From the NCBI GenBank assembly GCA_025359965.1, contig JANYDC010000099.1, positions 19,251 to 83,250 of the forward strand: a DNA stretch of 64,000 nucleotides, written 5' to 3'. The notes beneath the pieces were generated by a model that was not told where the DNA came from, searched no databases, and saw only the letters and a program-made list of their open reading frames with translations. The stretch is from Pedosphaera sp. (GTDB lineage Bacteria > Verrucomicrobiota > Verrucomicrobiia > Limisphaerales > SXQI01). Shown in pieces: positions 39,039 to 48,362 of this stretch; the stretch's first letter is position 1; every line of letters starts with the position of its first letter. The translations under genes and the position numbers were made by a program.

Positions 39039-40883
39039 GTGAGAACGCTGATTTTAATCCATGAACTCCGGCCGCTTTTCCGAGCCATCGCGCTAACGCT
39101 CCTGATGGTCTCGGCCCGGGCCGAAGGCCCACAGGATTTCCTGCCCCCCGCGGTTCCCTGGCATGGGAAGAGCGAGGCACTAATTGTCGCAAGGGACCAT
39201 CCTTGGATTACCCCTTCGGAAAAAACAGGCCTCACCGATACTCCAGGTTACGAGGAAACCGTTGCCTACCTGAAAAGGCTGGCCACTGCCTCGCCGCTGC
39301 TTTCATTGGTGGAATTCGGCCGAACTGCGCAGGGGCGACCTCTCTATGTAGTCGTTGCAAGTCGCCCGAAAGCCATAACCGCCAAAACGCTAAAAACGAA
39401 CGGCAAGCCAACTCTCCTTGCCCAGGCTGGAATTCATTCAGGCGAGATTGACGGCAAAGATGCAGGGTTGATGCTGCTGCGAGATATCGCCTTCGGAGGA
39501 AAGAGGGCGCTTCTGGATGGTGCTAATTTTCTATTCGTTCCGATCTTCAATGCCGACGGCCATGAACGTTCTTCTGAGTGGAACCGTCCGAATCAACGGG
39601 GTCCGATCCATCAGGGCTGGCGAACCACGGCACAAAATCTAAATCTAAACCGCGACTACATGAAGGCCGACAGCCCGGAAATGCAGGCGATGATCACCAT
39701 AATTAACGCGTGGGCACCCAGCCTTTATCTGGATTTGCACGTTACGGACGGCATGGATTATCAGTACGACATTACCTTCGGTTACAACGGCGACTTAGGT
39801 CTAACCGGTTGGTCGCCTCATATCGGCTTATGGCTGGACAAAACTTTTCGTGGAGCCACCGAGACGGCCTTGAAAGAAGCCGGCCACATCCCCGGCCCGC
39901 TCGTATCCGCCAGCGATGAGCACGATGCCAGCAAGGGTCTCACCATTGGCAGGTTTAACCCCCGGTTCTCAAACGGCTATGGGGATCTTCGCCACATTGC
40001 GTCTGCTTTGGTGGAAATCCATTCGCTCAAGCCTTACCGGCAACGAGTCTTGGGCACCTACATTCTGCTCGAATCAGCACTCAGGACGCTGGCGTCACAC
40101 GGGTCTGAGCTTGCAAAAGCCATTCAAGCCGATCAATCGGCCGCCACTCCCACCATTCCGATCAACTGGGGCAGTGTCGGCGGAGGCCAAAGCACCATCG
40201 ACTTTCTAGGCGTCAGCCATGAATCGTTTCAATCGGCGGCTTCAGGCCAACTTGAAGTGCGATGGCTGGGGATTCCCCAACTATACCCCAAGATTCCTGT
40301 TCTCTTCGATCAAGCCTCCACGAATATTTCACGACCCAAAGCCTACTGGGTACCCATCACAAAACCGGAAGTTATTGCCCGTCTCAAACTTCATGGGATT
40401 CAAATGGAAATACTAAAGCAGGCGACTACGGTAAGTGTTGAGATGTATCGATTGCAGAACCCCCACCCCATCCCGGGCGAGAATTTCCACCCCTTTGAAA
40501 ATCGTCACACTCTAAAGACCAGTGTTGTGGCCGAGCCACACACGGAAACATTTCCGGCCGGTTCGGTGCGCGTGCCTGCGGCCCAGCCCTTGGGAGATTT
40601 GGCAATGGCCTTGCTGGAGCCCGAATGCGAGGACTCCTTTTTCGCGTGGGGATTTTTTCTGGAGCCCCTCCAGCGCACCGAGTACATCGAAGGATATGTG
40701 GTCGCTCCCATGGCGGACGAGATGCTGGCCGGAGACCCCAAATTGAAAGCCCAGTTCGAGGCGAAATTGGCTAGGGAACCAGAGTTTGCCGCCAACCCTC
40801 GCGCCCGCCTTCAATGGTTTTACGAGCGCACCAAGTTTTACGATTCGAGGTACCTGCTCTATCCCGTCGGCATTGAACGCTGA
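39039..40883 (+). CDS. Secreted M14-family zinc carboxypeptidase
   Basis: The frame is open from a TTG at 39000. The GTG at 39039 gives a more usual signal peptide (RTLILIHELRPLFRAIALTL then 'LMVSARA'), so it is preferred, though not certain; the length is then 614 aa. The peptidase domain covers about 40-340. Zinc ligands are visible as 'HSGEIDGKDAG' (HxxE, near 133) and the His of 'LDLHVTDG' near 233, with the likely catalytic Glu in 'ALVEIHSLKPYRQRV' near 326. A C-terminal region of about 250 residues follows that is not part of the core. M14 enzymes remove C-terminal residues from peptides; the signal peptide places it in the periplasm or outside. The gene ends 2 bases before the stop of the convergent propeller gene. 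Confidence 0.9.
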   Translation: MRTLILIHELRPLFRAIALTLLMVSARAEGPQDFLPPAVPWHGKSEALIVARDHPWITPSEKTGLTDTPGYEETVAYLKRLATASPLLSLVEFGRTAQGRPLYVVVASRPKAITAKTLKTNGKPTLLAQAGIHSGEIDGKDAGLMLLRDIAFGGKRALLDGANFLFVPIFNADGHERSSEWNRPNQRGPIHQGWRTTAQNLNLNRDYMKADSPEMQAMITIINAWAPSLYLDLHVTDGMDYQYDITFGYNGDLGLTGWSPHIGLWLDKTFRGATETALKEAGHIPGPLVSASDEHDASKGLTIGRFNPRFSNGYGDLRHIASALVEIHSLKPYRQRVLGTYILLESALRTLASHGSELAKAIQADQSAATPTIPINWGSVGGGQSTIDFLGVSHESFQSAASGQLEVRWLGIPQLYPKIPVLFDQASTNISRPKAYWVPITKPEVIARLKLHGIQMEILKQATTVSVEMYRLQNPHPIPGENFHPFENRHTLKTSVVAEPHTETFPAGSVRVPAAQPLGDLAMALLEPECEDSFFAWGFFLEPLQRTEYIEGYVVAPMADEMLAGDPKLKAQFEAKLAREPEFAANPRARLQWFYERTKFYDSRYLLYPVGIER

Positions 40884-40885
40884 CT

Positions 40886-42139
40886 TTATTGGGCGGCGGC
40901 AGACTCTTCAATCCGCCAGAGGTGCTCTGAAGTACGAATCAGGAGTGCACGATCATCTGCGGCATATGAGGCCAGTGTGCGTTCACCGAGATCATTGGTT
41001 GCCAGCTTTTCAAAAGTTTTGCCTACTCGGACGACAGTTGCCACGCCTTCCTCGTTTTGAAAGTAGATGCGATCTCCGGCTGCCACAATCGAGGAAGAAT
41101 AATTGCCGCCGACCCGCTCGGACCAATGCACCGCGCCAGTCAGGGCGTCCAGGCATGAGGCGATGCCGCCATCGGACACCATGTAGATCTCTTTGCCGTG
41201 CAACACCAACGAAGGAGTATTAGGCACCCCCTTGGTTACAGTCCAAACCACGTTGCTGGAGGTCGTATCCCCTAATCCACCCGGTTTAATGGCCAGCAGT
41301 GAGGGACGATCGAAACCCGTTGCCACATACAACAACCCGTTTCCGAAGAGCGGCTTTGGAACGACTGAGTAACCATTGCCGTAAGTCACCTGCCATAATT
41401 CGCGACCCGTTTCCGGATCCAGCGCATTGACCACACCGCTACCTGGAGTGATCACCACGGGTTTGCCATCCAGCTGGATAACCGTCGGCGTGCAGAAGGA
41501 GAATTTTCGATCCGCGCCGCTCTTGCGTTCGAAGCGCCATGCAAGCTTGCCATTATCAGCATCAAGCGCGGCCACAAACGGATCACTCGCCCCATCGCAA
41601 GTGAAAATCAATCTATTCCCCACCAAAATCGGCGACCCCCCTGTGCCGTGAACCGGGGGATACGCCAACGATTCATTGCGCCAGAGGACCTTGCCGTCCA
41701 AGTCGAGGCAGGCCGTGCCATAATGCCCGAAGTGAACATACAATTTTCCTGAGCGCAGGATCGGAGTAGGACTGGCATGAGTGTTTTTCCCGTGCATACC
41801 AACTGCTTTCGCAGGGGTGAGCACTTCCTTATCCCAAACCATTTTGCCGGATTTTGCTTCGAGAGCCATAACTCGGAGCGACGGCGCATTGCCCGCCTCC
41901 GCAACTGCCGTTGTCAGATAAATCCTCCCACCCGAGACCACCGGTGACGACCAAGCCTGGCCGGGTATGGTCACTTTCCACACCACATTACTGTTGGCCG
42001 ACCAATGCAGCGGCAGAACTGCCCCATCCGCGTGCCCGTCGCCGGCGGCTCCGCGAAATTCAGGCCACTCGCCACCAAAACAGGCCGCCACCCCAGTGCC
42101 TAGCACCCAGCCGAACATGCGTAAGAACTTCAGAATCAT
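40886..42139 (-). CDS. Exported PQQ-like beta-propeller protein
   Basis: The frame is open up to 42220, but the ATG at 42139 gives a clean signal peptide (MILKFLRMFGWVLGTGVAA) and 417 aa. Propeller blades are seen as repeats of 'xLDxxxGKxxW': 'MALEAKSGKMVWDK', 'CLDLDGKVLWRNE', 'ALDADNGKLAWRFE', 'ALDPETGRELWQVTYG' and 'CLDALTGAVHWSERVG'. The mature start 'GEWPEFRGAAGDGHADG' is typical of the outer-membrane or exported PQQ-like proteins of Verrucomicrobiota and Planctomycetota. No enzyme motif for alcohol or glucose dehydrogenase is seen, so PQQ binding itself is doubtful; it may be a scaffold like BamB. It is divergent from the sensor kinase gene, with 99 bases between. Confidence 0.85.
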   Translation of the reverse strand: MILKFLRMFGWVLGTGVAACFGGEWPEFRGAAGDGHADGAVLPLHWSANSNVVWKVTIPGQAWSSPVVSGGRIYLTTAVAEAGNAPSLRVMALEAKSGKMVWDKEVLTPAKAVGMHGKNTHASPTPILRSGKLYVHFGHYGTACLDLDGKVLWRNESLAYPPVHGTGGSPILVGNRLIFTCDGASDPFVAALDADNGKLAWRFERKSGADRKFSFCTPTVIQLDGKPVVITPGSGVVNALDPETGRELWQVTYGNGYSVVPKPLFGNGLLYVATGFDRPSLLAIKPGGLGDTTSSNVVWTVTKGVPNTPSLVLHGKEIYMVSDGGIASCLDALTGAVHWSERVGGNYSSSIVAAGDRIYFQNEEGVATVVRVGKTFEKLATNDLGERTLASYAADDRALLIRTSEHLWRIEESAAAQ

Positions 42140-42238
42140 GCGTCCACATTCGCGTCTCCAGCCCCTGTTCGCAACCCAAGAAATAGTCACATAATTGAGC
42201 ATGACGAAAGCGGGGGCCATGCGCTAAAGTAAGCAACC

Positions 42239-45200
42239 TTGCGACGCACACGAACATTACTAAGTTCCGAGTTGGCGATCATCGCGCTAGCGGGCGTACT
42301 CATAACCTTGATTTGCTCCAAACAAGTCAGGGATTGGGAACAGACCCGACTCCAGAGCGAATTGGTGCGCCGCGCTGAAAGCCAGGCCAACGCCGTCAAG
42401 ACACAGATTGAACTTTATAAAGAAGGCCTCTATTCGCTGCGAAACCTGATCCATTTTCCACCAGAGCCTACATACGACTCCTTCATCGCTGTCTCAAGCA
42501 ATCTCTACGGGCGCCTGCCAGGCCTTCAAGCGCTTGAATGGGTGCCGGTCGTGAAGGGGCAGGACCGAAAAAATTTTGAGACAACCACCCGCAGCAACGT
42601 GTTTCCGGGGTTCCAAATTTCCGATCTTGCTCCTGGAAACAGAATGGTCTTGGCACCGAGTCGTTCTACCTACTGGCCCATCCAATTTATTTTCCCTTTG
42701 TCGGGGAATCAGCGGGCGATCGGTTACGACCTGCAACTTGGCCCGACCTCGGCAATGCTCAAGAAGTGCCTGGAGACGGGAGAACTCGGCGTATCGAGCG
42801 GTTTGTTTTTGGTTCAGGAAGATGAGCGTCATTTGTCCATGATTCTTGCACTTCCTGTCTTCCAAGGGGCAAGCCTGACTCCACACCGCCGAGAGACCAG
42901 CCAAAAAATCCGGGGATTTGTTCAGGTTATTTTCCGATTGGAGGATGCGTTTGACAAGGCACTGGAACAACCCACGCCCGCCGGCCTAAGAAGCACGATC
43001 GTGGATGAAACACCCAATGAACCGACAAAGATCCTCCATCAGCATCGATCCGGAACCGACATCCAGCCCACAACCAACCTAAAAATAGACCAAGTGCGGA
43101 AGGAAGGAGTCATTGATCTGCCTCTCGCCATTGGCACACGACAAACCCGCATTTATTTCCAGCCCACCGAAGAATGGTTGCTCAGCCAGCGCACCTACAG
43201 CGTTGGAATTACTTTTGTGAGCGGTTTGCTTTTGACTTTGCTGATCACGGCATATTTAAAAACCGCAACCGGCAAAGCTGAAAAAATCACCTCATTGGTT
43301 GAGGCAAGGACGAGGGAACTGACCGCGGCCAACCTTCGTCTGGAACGTGAAGTGGCGGACCGCAAATCTGCTGAAGAAGCGCTGCGCGACAGTGAGGAAC
43401 GTTTTGCGCGTGCCGTTCAAGGCAGCCACGACGGCATATGGGACCGGGATTTCATCCAAAATCGAACTTATTTTTCACCGCGCTGGAAGGAACTGCTCGG
43501 CTATTCCTGGGACGAAGTTCCTTCAACCTCAGAATTCTTTTACGAACGACTTCATCCGGACGAGAGGGAGATGGTTGCAAGAGCACTGAAGCGACACCTT
43601 GAAGATCGGAGCCCTTATAACCTCGACCTGCGAGTCCGGCACAAAAACGGCGAATACCGTTGGTTCAACTCGCGAGGGCAGGCCATTTGGGATGAGAACG
43701 GGAGACCCATACGCATGGCTGGCGCCATGACAGACCTCACTGAGCGCAAGCACGCCGAAGAAATGCTTGCCCAGGAAAGATCCCTCCTGCGCACGCTAAT
43801 CGACACCCTGCCCGACTACATTTTCGTCAAAGACACTCAAGGGCGGTTTCTGATGATCAACGAGTCCAATCGACGACTGTTGGGAGCGGCAATTGACGCA
43901 GAAATCGTTGGAAAAACCATCTATGATTTCTGTCCCGCCAAAATTGCTGAAGCTTATGCTGCCGATGACCAAAAAGTGATAGAAACCGGCCAACCCGTCC
44001 TCAACCGTGAGGAGCCCTACACACTCCCGGGTGGAGGTGACGGATGGTTTCTCACCACCAAGATGCCCCTGCTCGATTCCTCAGGGAAAGTGGTGGGCAT
44101 TGTCGGCGTCAGCCACGACATCACCCTCCGACGCCGCGCGGAGCAGGAAAAGCTGGCCTTGGACCAAAAACTCCAGGAGACACAAAAACTCGAGAGCCTA
44201 GGCGTGCTGGCTGGCGGCATCGCTCATGATTTCAATAATCTTCTGACCGGAATTCTTGGTAATGCCAGCTTGGCGCGCATGGGACTCGCCTCCGATGTCG
44301 AGGCCCAGATTTTCCTCAAGCGCATTGAGGATATCTCCCTTCGCGCCGCCGATCTTTGTAAGCAGATGCTCGCCTATGCGGGCAAGGGACGTTTCGTCGT
44401 CCAGCGCGTTGACATCAGCGCCTTGGTGGAGAGCACCATGCAGTTATTGCAGGTTTCCGCAGCCAAAGGATGCATTCTCAAATACGCTCTGACCCCTGAT
44501 CTTCCTCCGGTCGCAGCCGACATCACTCAACTCCGCCAGATTATTATGAATTTGGTGATCAATGCTGCCGAGGCCATTGGCACTAAAAGCGGCATCATCA
44601 CCCTCCGTACCGGCTTGTCCAGAGTTGACCGACGTTACCTCCGTGAGGCCTACCTCGCTCCGGATTTGCCAGAAGGCGATTATATCTATCTCGAAATCAG
44701 CGATACCGGATGCGGCATGGACGCCGATACTAAGTCGAGGATATTTGATCCATTTTTCACCACCAAATTCACAGGACGCGGATTGGGTTTGGCTGCAGTT
44801 CTTGGGATTGTCCGGGGACATCGTGGCGCCCTCAAGGTCTATAGCGAGGCCGGGCGCGGCTCAACCTTCAAACTCCTGCTCCCCTGTGTTGATGGATCAT
44901 CCGAGGACCACTCAGGCAACCGCTTGGGTGATGCATCCAAATGGCGCGGCTCAGGCACGATTCTGGTGGTGGACGACGAGGAAACCGTCGCCACAGTGTC
45001 CGCCCGCATGCTCGAAGCTTTCGGATTCAAGGTTCTAGTAGCCAATGACGGTATTCAAGGTCTCGAAGTATTTGGCGCGTCCATCTCTGAAATCAAACTG
45101 GTCCTGATGGACTTAACCATGCCACGCATGGATGGCGAGCAGACCTTCCGCGAACTTCGCCGGCTAAAGGGCGATGTCAAAGTCGTCCTGATGAGTGGGT

Positions 45201-45313
45201 TCAATGAACAGGAAGCCATCGCCCGTTTTACCGGCAAGGGGCTGGCCGGCTTCGTGCAAAAGCCATTCAAGCCTGAGGACCTCCGGAATAAGCTGGAAGA
45301 AATACTCGGCTGA
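42239..45313 (+). CDS. CHASE-PAS-PAS hybrid sensor histidine kinase with receiver
   Basis: This 1024-aa protein begins at a TTG (42239); no ATG gives the first membrane helix. Order of domains: membrane helix at about 8-28, CHASE-type periplasmic sensor at about 45-310 ('LPGLQALEWVPVV', 'AIGYDLQLGPTSA'), second membrane helix near 320-342, a coiled coil, PAS at about 385-505 ('GIWDRDFIQNRTYFSPRWKE'), PAS at about 515-640 ('YIFVKDTQGRFLMINESNRR'), HisKA with 'GGIAHDFNNLLTG' (His near 663), HATPase_c ('DTGCGMD', 'FDPFFTTKFTGRGLGLA') and a receiver domain from about 905 with the phospho-acceptor Asp in 'VLMDLTMPRMDG' near 956 and Lys in 'VQKPFKPEDL'. It senses an unknown external ligand and passes phosphate to its own receiver. 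No separate response regulator lies beside it. Confidence 0.93.
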   Translation: MRRTRTLLSSELAIIALAGVLITLICSKQVRDWEQTRLQSELVRRAESQANAVKTQIELYKEGLYSLRNLIHFPPEPTYDSFIAVSSNLYGRLPGLQALEWVPVVKGQDRKNFETTTRSNVFPGFQISDLAPGNRMVLAPSRSTYWPIQFIFPLSGNQRAIGYDLQLGPTSAMLKKCLETGELGVSSGLFLVQEDERHLSMILALPVFQGASLTPHRRETSQKIRGFVQVIFRLEDAFDKALEQPTPAGLRSTIVDETPNEPTKILHQHRSGTDIQPTTNLKIDQVRKEGVIDLPLAIGTRQTRIYFQPTEEWLLSQRTYSVGITFVSGLLLTLLITAYLKTATGKAEKITSLVEARTRELTAANLRLEREVADRKSAEEALRDSEERFARAVQGSHDGIWDRDFIQNRTYFSPRWKELLGYSWDEVPSTSEFFYERLHPDEREMVARALKRHLEDRSPYNLDLRVRHKNGEYRWFNSRGQAIWDENGRPIRMAGAMTDLTERKHAEEMLAQERSLLRTLIDTLPDYIFVKDTQGRFLMINESNRRLLGAAIDAEIVGKTIYDFCPAKIAEAYAADDQKVIETGQPVLNREEPYTLPGGGDGWFLTTKMPLLDSSGKVVGIVGVSHDITLRRRAEQEKLALDQKLQETQKLESLGVLAGGIAHDFNNLLTGILGNASLARMGLASDVEAQIFLKRIEDISLRAADLCKQMLAYAGKGRFVVQRVDISALVESTMQLLQVSAAKGCILKYALTPDLPPVAADITQLRQIIMNLVINAAEAIGTKSGIITLRTGLSRVDRRYLREAYLAPDLPEGDYIYLEISDTGCGMDADTKSRIFDPFFTTKFTGRGLGLAAVLGIVRGHRGALKVYSEAGRGSTFKLLLPCVDGSSEDHSGNRLGDASKWRGSGTILVVDDEETVATVSARMLEAFGFKVLVANDGIQGLEVFGASISEIKLVLMDLTMPRMDGEQTFRELRRLKGDVKVVLMSGFNEQEAIARFTGKGLAGFVQKPFKPEDLRNKLEEILG

Positions 45314-45402
45314 TCACTGTCCTCTGTAACCTTTCCTGCGCGCGGACCGTCTGTTCAAGTGTTAGTACATCAGTAGAAACACACGAACAAATAGTTCAGA
45401 TT

Positions 45403-45717
45403 ATGAAGAATACCCTGTTACTCACCGCCATCTTGGCGACCGCTTTCACCGGAACCCTCCGCGCCGAAGATGCCAAGCCACCGGCAGATCATGCCGATCG
45501 CCCCAAGCGTCCGGAACTTACCGCCGAACAAAAGGACTTGATGAAGGAAATCAGGGCCAAGTACGACACCAACAAAGACGGCAAACTCGATAAGACCGAG
45601 CGTGAAGCCATCAGCAAGGAAGACCGCGCCCGCATGGACAAAGCCGGCCTTGGCCATCGCAAAGGTGGTCCCAAAGGCGATCACAAAGCCCCAAAAGGCG
45701 ACAAGCCGACTCCATAA
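45403..45717 (+). CDS. Small secreted EF-hand protein
   Basis: This 104-aa protein starts with a signal peptide (MKNTLLLTAILATAFTGTLRA). Near residues 53-64 it has one canonical EF-hand loop, 'DTNKDGKLDKTE', with Asp, Asn, Asp, Gly, Leu and the final Glu in place, so it probably binds calcium. The tail is basic and rich in Gly, Lys and Pro ('HRKGGPKGDHKAPKGDKP'). It is flanked by the sensor kinase (89 bases upstream) and a strong terminator downstream, which suggests a single-gene unit. Such short EF-hand proteins are common in Verrucomicrobiota and Planctomycetota; no precise role is known. Confidence 0.85.
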   Translation: MKNTLLLTAILATAFTGTLRAEDAKPPADHADRPKRPELTAEQKDLMKEIRAKYDTNKDGKLDKTEREAISKEDRARMDKAGLGHRKGGPKGDHKAPKGDKPTP

Positions 45718-45748
45718 GTTGATTGTCAGAAATCAGTGCCCCCTCACG

Positions 45749-45776
45749 AAGCTGCAAGCAATTCTTGCAGCTTTTT
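45749..45776 (+). terminator. Intrinsic terminator after the EF-hand gene
   Basis: A perfect 10-bp stem (AAGCTGCAAG, 45749-45758, with CTTGCAGCTT, 45764-45773) encloses a 5-base loop, CAATT, and runs into a T stretch at 45772-45776. It lies 32 bases after the stop of the EF-hand gene and ahead of argH. The mirror strand has few T residues after the stem, so it works mainly for plus-strand transcripts. Confidence 0.8.
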
Positions 45777-45898
45777 AAATTTAACCCTCTTCATCATTTC
45801 TTGCAGCAGCGATTCCTTCAAAACGTGAACCCGACTCCAAGCGCAGGATTTCGCTTTGCCGCGCCAAACCTGCCGATTAACGTTTACCCCGTCTAATC

Positions 45899-47302
45899 AT
45901 GAGCAAAAAAAGTTCAGTGGTCTCTCGCAGCGGACGCTTCTCCTCGGGGCCGGGCCAGGATGTGGCGGCCTTCTCGCAATCCATTTCCTTTGATTGGAGG
46001 CTCTGGAAACAGGATATCATCGGCTCCATGGCACATGCGCGCATGCTCCACCGCATCGGGCTAGTTACCAAGAAGGAATGCAGCGACATCTGCAAGGGGT
46101 TGGAAAAGATTGGAGATGATATCACGGCCGGGCGCTTCGAATGGAAACCGGAGCTTGAGGATGTTCACATGAACATCGAATCCGCACTGACCAAGGCGAT
46201 TCCAGCAGGTGCCAAACTGCACACAGCTCGCTCCCGCAATGATCAAGTCGCCCTCGACATGCGCATGTGGACAAGGGATGAAGCCATCAATCTTGTCGAA
46301 GAAGTGTACGGTCTCCAACGCAGCCTCGTGAACCTCGGCCTGCGTCACGCCGAAATAATCATCCCCGGATACACCCATCTTCAACGTGGTCAGCCAGTAT
46401 ATTTCGCCCACCACCTTCTAGCCTACGTCGAAATGCTGGACCGCGATGCCGGTCGTTTTATCGATACCTGCAAGCGCACCAATGTCTGCCCTCTCGGCAG
46501 CGGTGCCCTGGCCGGTTCGACCCTGCCGCTTGACCGCGAAGGCGTGGCGGTTGAACTCGGCTTCGTCGACGAAAAAGGCAAGCCGCGTCTCACTCAAAAT
46601 TCCATGGACGGAGTCAGCGACCGGGATTTCATCCTCGAATTTTGCAGCTCCGCGGCCGTCACCGCCGTCCATCTCTCGCGCCTTGCTGAGGACGTGATCC
46701 TGTGGGCCAGCGCCGAGTTTCATTTTATCAAGATCGCTGATTCCTATACCACCGGCTCCTCGCTGATGCCGCAGAAAAAAAATCCGGATATCGCGGAACT
46801 CACTCGTGGCAAAAGCGGCCGTGTGATCGGCAACCTCGTGGCCTTGCTGACCCTGCTAAAAGGTCTGCCCATGACCTACAACCGCGACCTGCAGGAGGAC
46901 AAGGAACGCCTCTTTGATTCCGCCGACACGGTCCGCGCCTGCCTGCGACTCATGGCCGCCATGTTGGATCACACAACCATCAATGAAGCTGCTTGCGCCG
47001 CTGCCAGTGCCGATCCATCCCTCCTCGCCACCGACCTGGCCGATTATCTGGTGCAGAAAGGGCAACCTTTCCGTCACGCCCACCACGATGTCGGCGCGTT
47101 GGTTGCGCTCGCTGAGAAAAATGGGGTTCCCCTGAACGGCCTGACTCTCGAGGAAATGCGGGGCATTCAACCCCTCTTCGGTCCGGACACACTGGGCCTT
47201 TTTGATCTTCGCAAGGCCATGGAACGCCGCAACATGGCCGGCGCACCCGGTTCGCGCGAGGTAAAAAAACAACTCGCCCGCTGGCAGAAAAGACTGGCCT
47301 AG
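45899..47302 (+). CDS. argH: Argininosuccinate lyase
   Basis: This 467-aa enzyme splits argininosuccinate into arginine and fumarate, the last step of arginine synthesis, in the cytoplasm as a tetramer. Family motifs are present: 'SGRFSSGPGQDVAAFSQSI' near the start, 'DVHMNIESALTKAI' near 85, 'TARSRNDQVALDMRMW' near 105, 'HLQRGQPVYFAHHLLAYVEM' near 160, and the flexible catalytic-serine loop 'SSLMPQKKNPDIAEL' near 290. The C-terminal domain is complete. It heads a plus-strand set, with the isoprenoid synthase gene 8 bases downstream, and is separated from the EF-hand gene by a terminator. No other arginine gene lies in the window. Confidence 0.97.
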   Translation: MSKKSSVVSRSGRFSSGPGQDVAAFSQSISFDWRLWKQDIIGSMAHARMLHRIGLVTKKECSDICKGLEKIGDDITAGRFEWKPELEDVHMNIESALTKAIPAGAKLHTARSRNDQVALDMRMWTRDEAINLVEEVYGLQRSLVNLGLRHAEIIIPGYTHLQRGQPVYFAHHLLAYVEMLDRDAGRFIDTCKRTNVCPLGSGALAGSTLPLDREGVAVELGFVDEKGKPRLTQNSMDGVSDRDFILEFCSSAAVTAVHLSRLAEDVILWASAEFHFIKIADSYTTGSSLMPQKKNPDIAELTRGKSGRVIGNLVALLTLLKGLPMTYNRDLQEDKERLFDSADTVRACLRLMAAMLDHTTINEAACAAASADPSLLATDLADYLVQKGQPFRHAHHDVGALVALAEKNGVPLNGLTLEEMRGIQPLFGPDTLGLFDLRKAMERRNMAGAPGSREVKKQLARWQKRLA

Positions 47303-47310
47303 CCAGCCCC

Positions 47311-48330
47311 ATGCCATCCGCCACGAATGTCATGCGCGAGGAACAGTTGGCCGAACTTCTGAAGGCCACCTCGCGCTCGTTCTACCTAACTCTCCGGGCG
47401 CTGCCAAAACCGGTGCGCTCCCAAATTGGCCTCGCGTATCTTTTGGCCAGGGCCGCCGATACCATCGCCGACACAGATCTTGTCCCAGCGGCACAGCGAC
47501 TAACCCTTCTAAAACAACTGAGCCTGAGGTTCGCTGGAGGCAAAGCTCTCTCCAGTGTGGGTGAACTCGCAGGCCATCAAGCCTCCAATGGTGAACGGTC
47601 GCTACTGGAAAGATTGGATGATGCGCTGGCCCTTTACGACACCCTTTCAACAGTGGATCGTGCTCTAACACAAAACGTACTTGAGACCATCACCAGCGGA
47701 CAGATCCTCGACTTGGTACGTTTTGGCACCGCCACTTCCTCGAATCCAATAGCTCTCAAAGATTCTGCCGCCCTTGATGATTACACGTACCGTGTGGCCG
47801 GTTGTGTGGGGGAGTTCTGGACTGGGATGTGCCTGGCTCATCTCGACATCCGTGAGCCTGTCGACCGCCACCAATTGATCGAGCACGGCATCCGCTTTGG
47901 CAAGGGTCTTCAACTCATCAACATTCTGCGCGATATTCCCGCTGACCTTAACCGTGGCTGCTGTTATTTGCCGCTGAGCGAACTGACCGCCGCAGGACTA
48001 ACTCCAAACGACCTCGCTGACCCGAAATGCTGGCCCCGCGTCCAACCGGTCTACTATAGGTGGCTGGAACGGGCCGAAGCCCACCTTGCCTGCGGCTGGG
48101 CCTACACCAACGCACTGCCGCGAAACTGGCGTCGGGTGCGACTCGGCTGCGCATGGCCGGTACTTATAGGCTTGGAAACCGCCCGCCTGCTCCGCTCTGG
48201 CAATCCGCTTGACGCCTCGCACCGAATCAAAATCTCACGCGTCAAAGTGTACCGCATCATCCTGCATACTATTCTCGCACTGCCTTTCCCATCACGTTTT
48301 GCGGCTATTGGACAGATTAAATCTGTTTGA
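47311..48330 (+). CDS. Squalene/phytoene synthase family protein
   Basis: This 339-aa protein joins two prenyl diphosphates head to head. The two Asp-rich substrate and magnesium sites are 'RAADTIADT' near 50 and 'NILRDIPADLNRGCCYLP' near 195-213, and the N-terminal 'TSRSFYLTLRALPKPVR' is typical of the family. There is no C-terminal membrane helix as in eukaryotic squalene synthase. The product, squalene or phytoene, cannot be settled from sequence alone, since neither hopanoid nor carotenoid genes are close by. The gene follows argH after 8 bases and precedes the mtnP gene by 32, so the three may be transcribed together without a shared pathway. Confidence 0.92.
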   Translation: MPSATNVMREEQLAELLKATSRSFYLTLRALPKPVRSQIGLAYLLARAADTIADTDLVPAAQRLTLLKQLSLRFAGGKALSSVGELAGHQASNGERSLLERLDDALALYDTLSTVDRALTQNVLETITSGQILDLVRFGTATSSNPIALKDSAALDDYTYRVAGCVGEFWTGMCLAHLDIREPVDRHQLIEHGIRFGKGLQLINILRDIPADLNRGCCYLPLSELTAAGLTPNDLADPKCWPRVQPVYYRWLERAEAHLACGWAYTNALPRNWRRVRLGCAWPVLIGLETARLLRSGNPLDASHRIKISRVKVYRIILHTILALPFPSRFAAIGQIKSV

Positions 48331-48362
48331 CGCCACCCGCCTGACTCCGGATTGTAAAAGTA

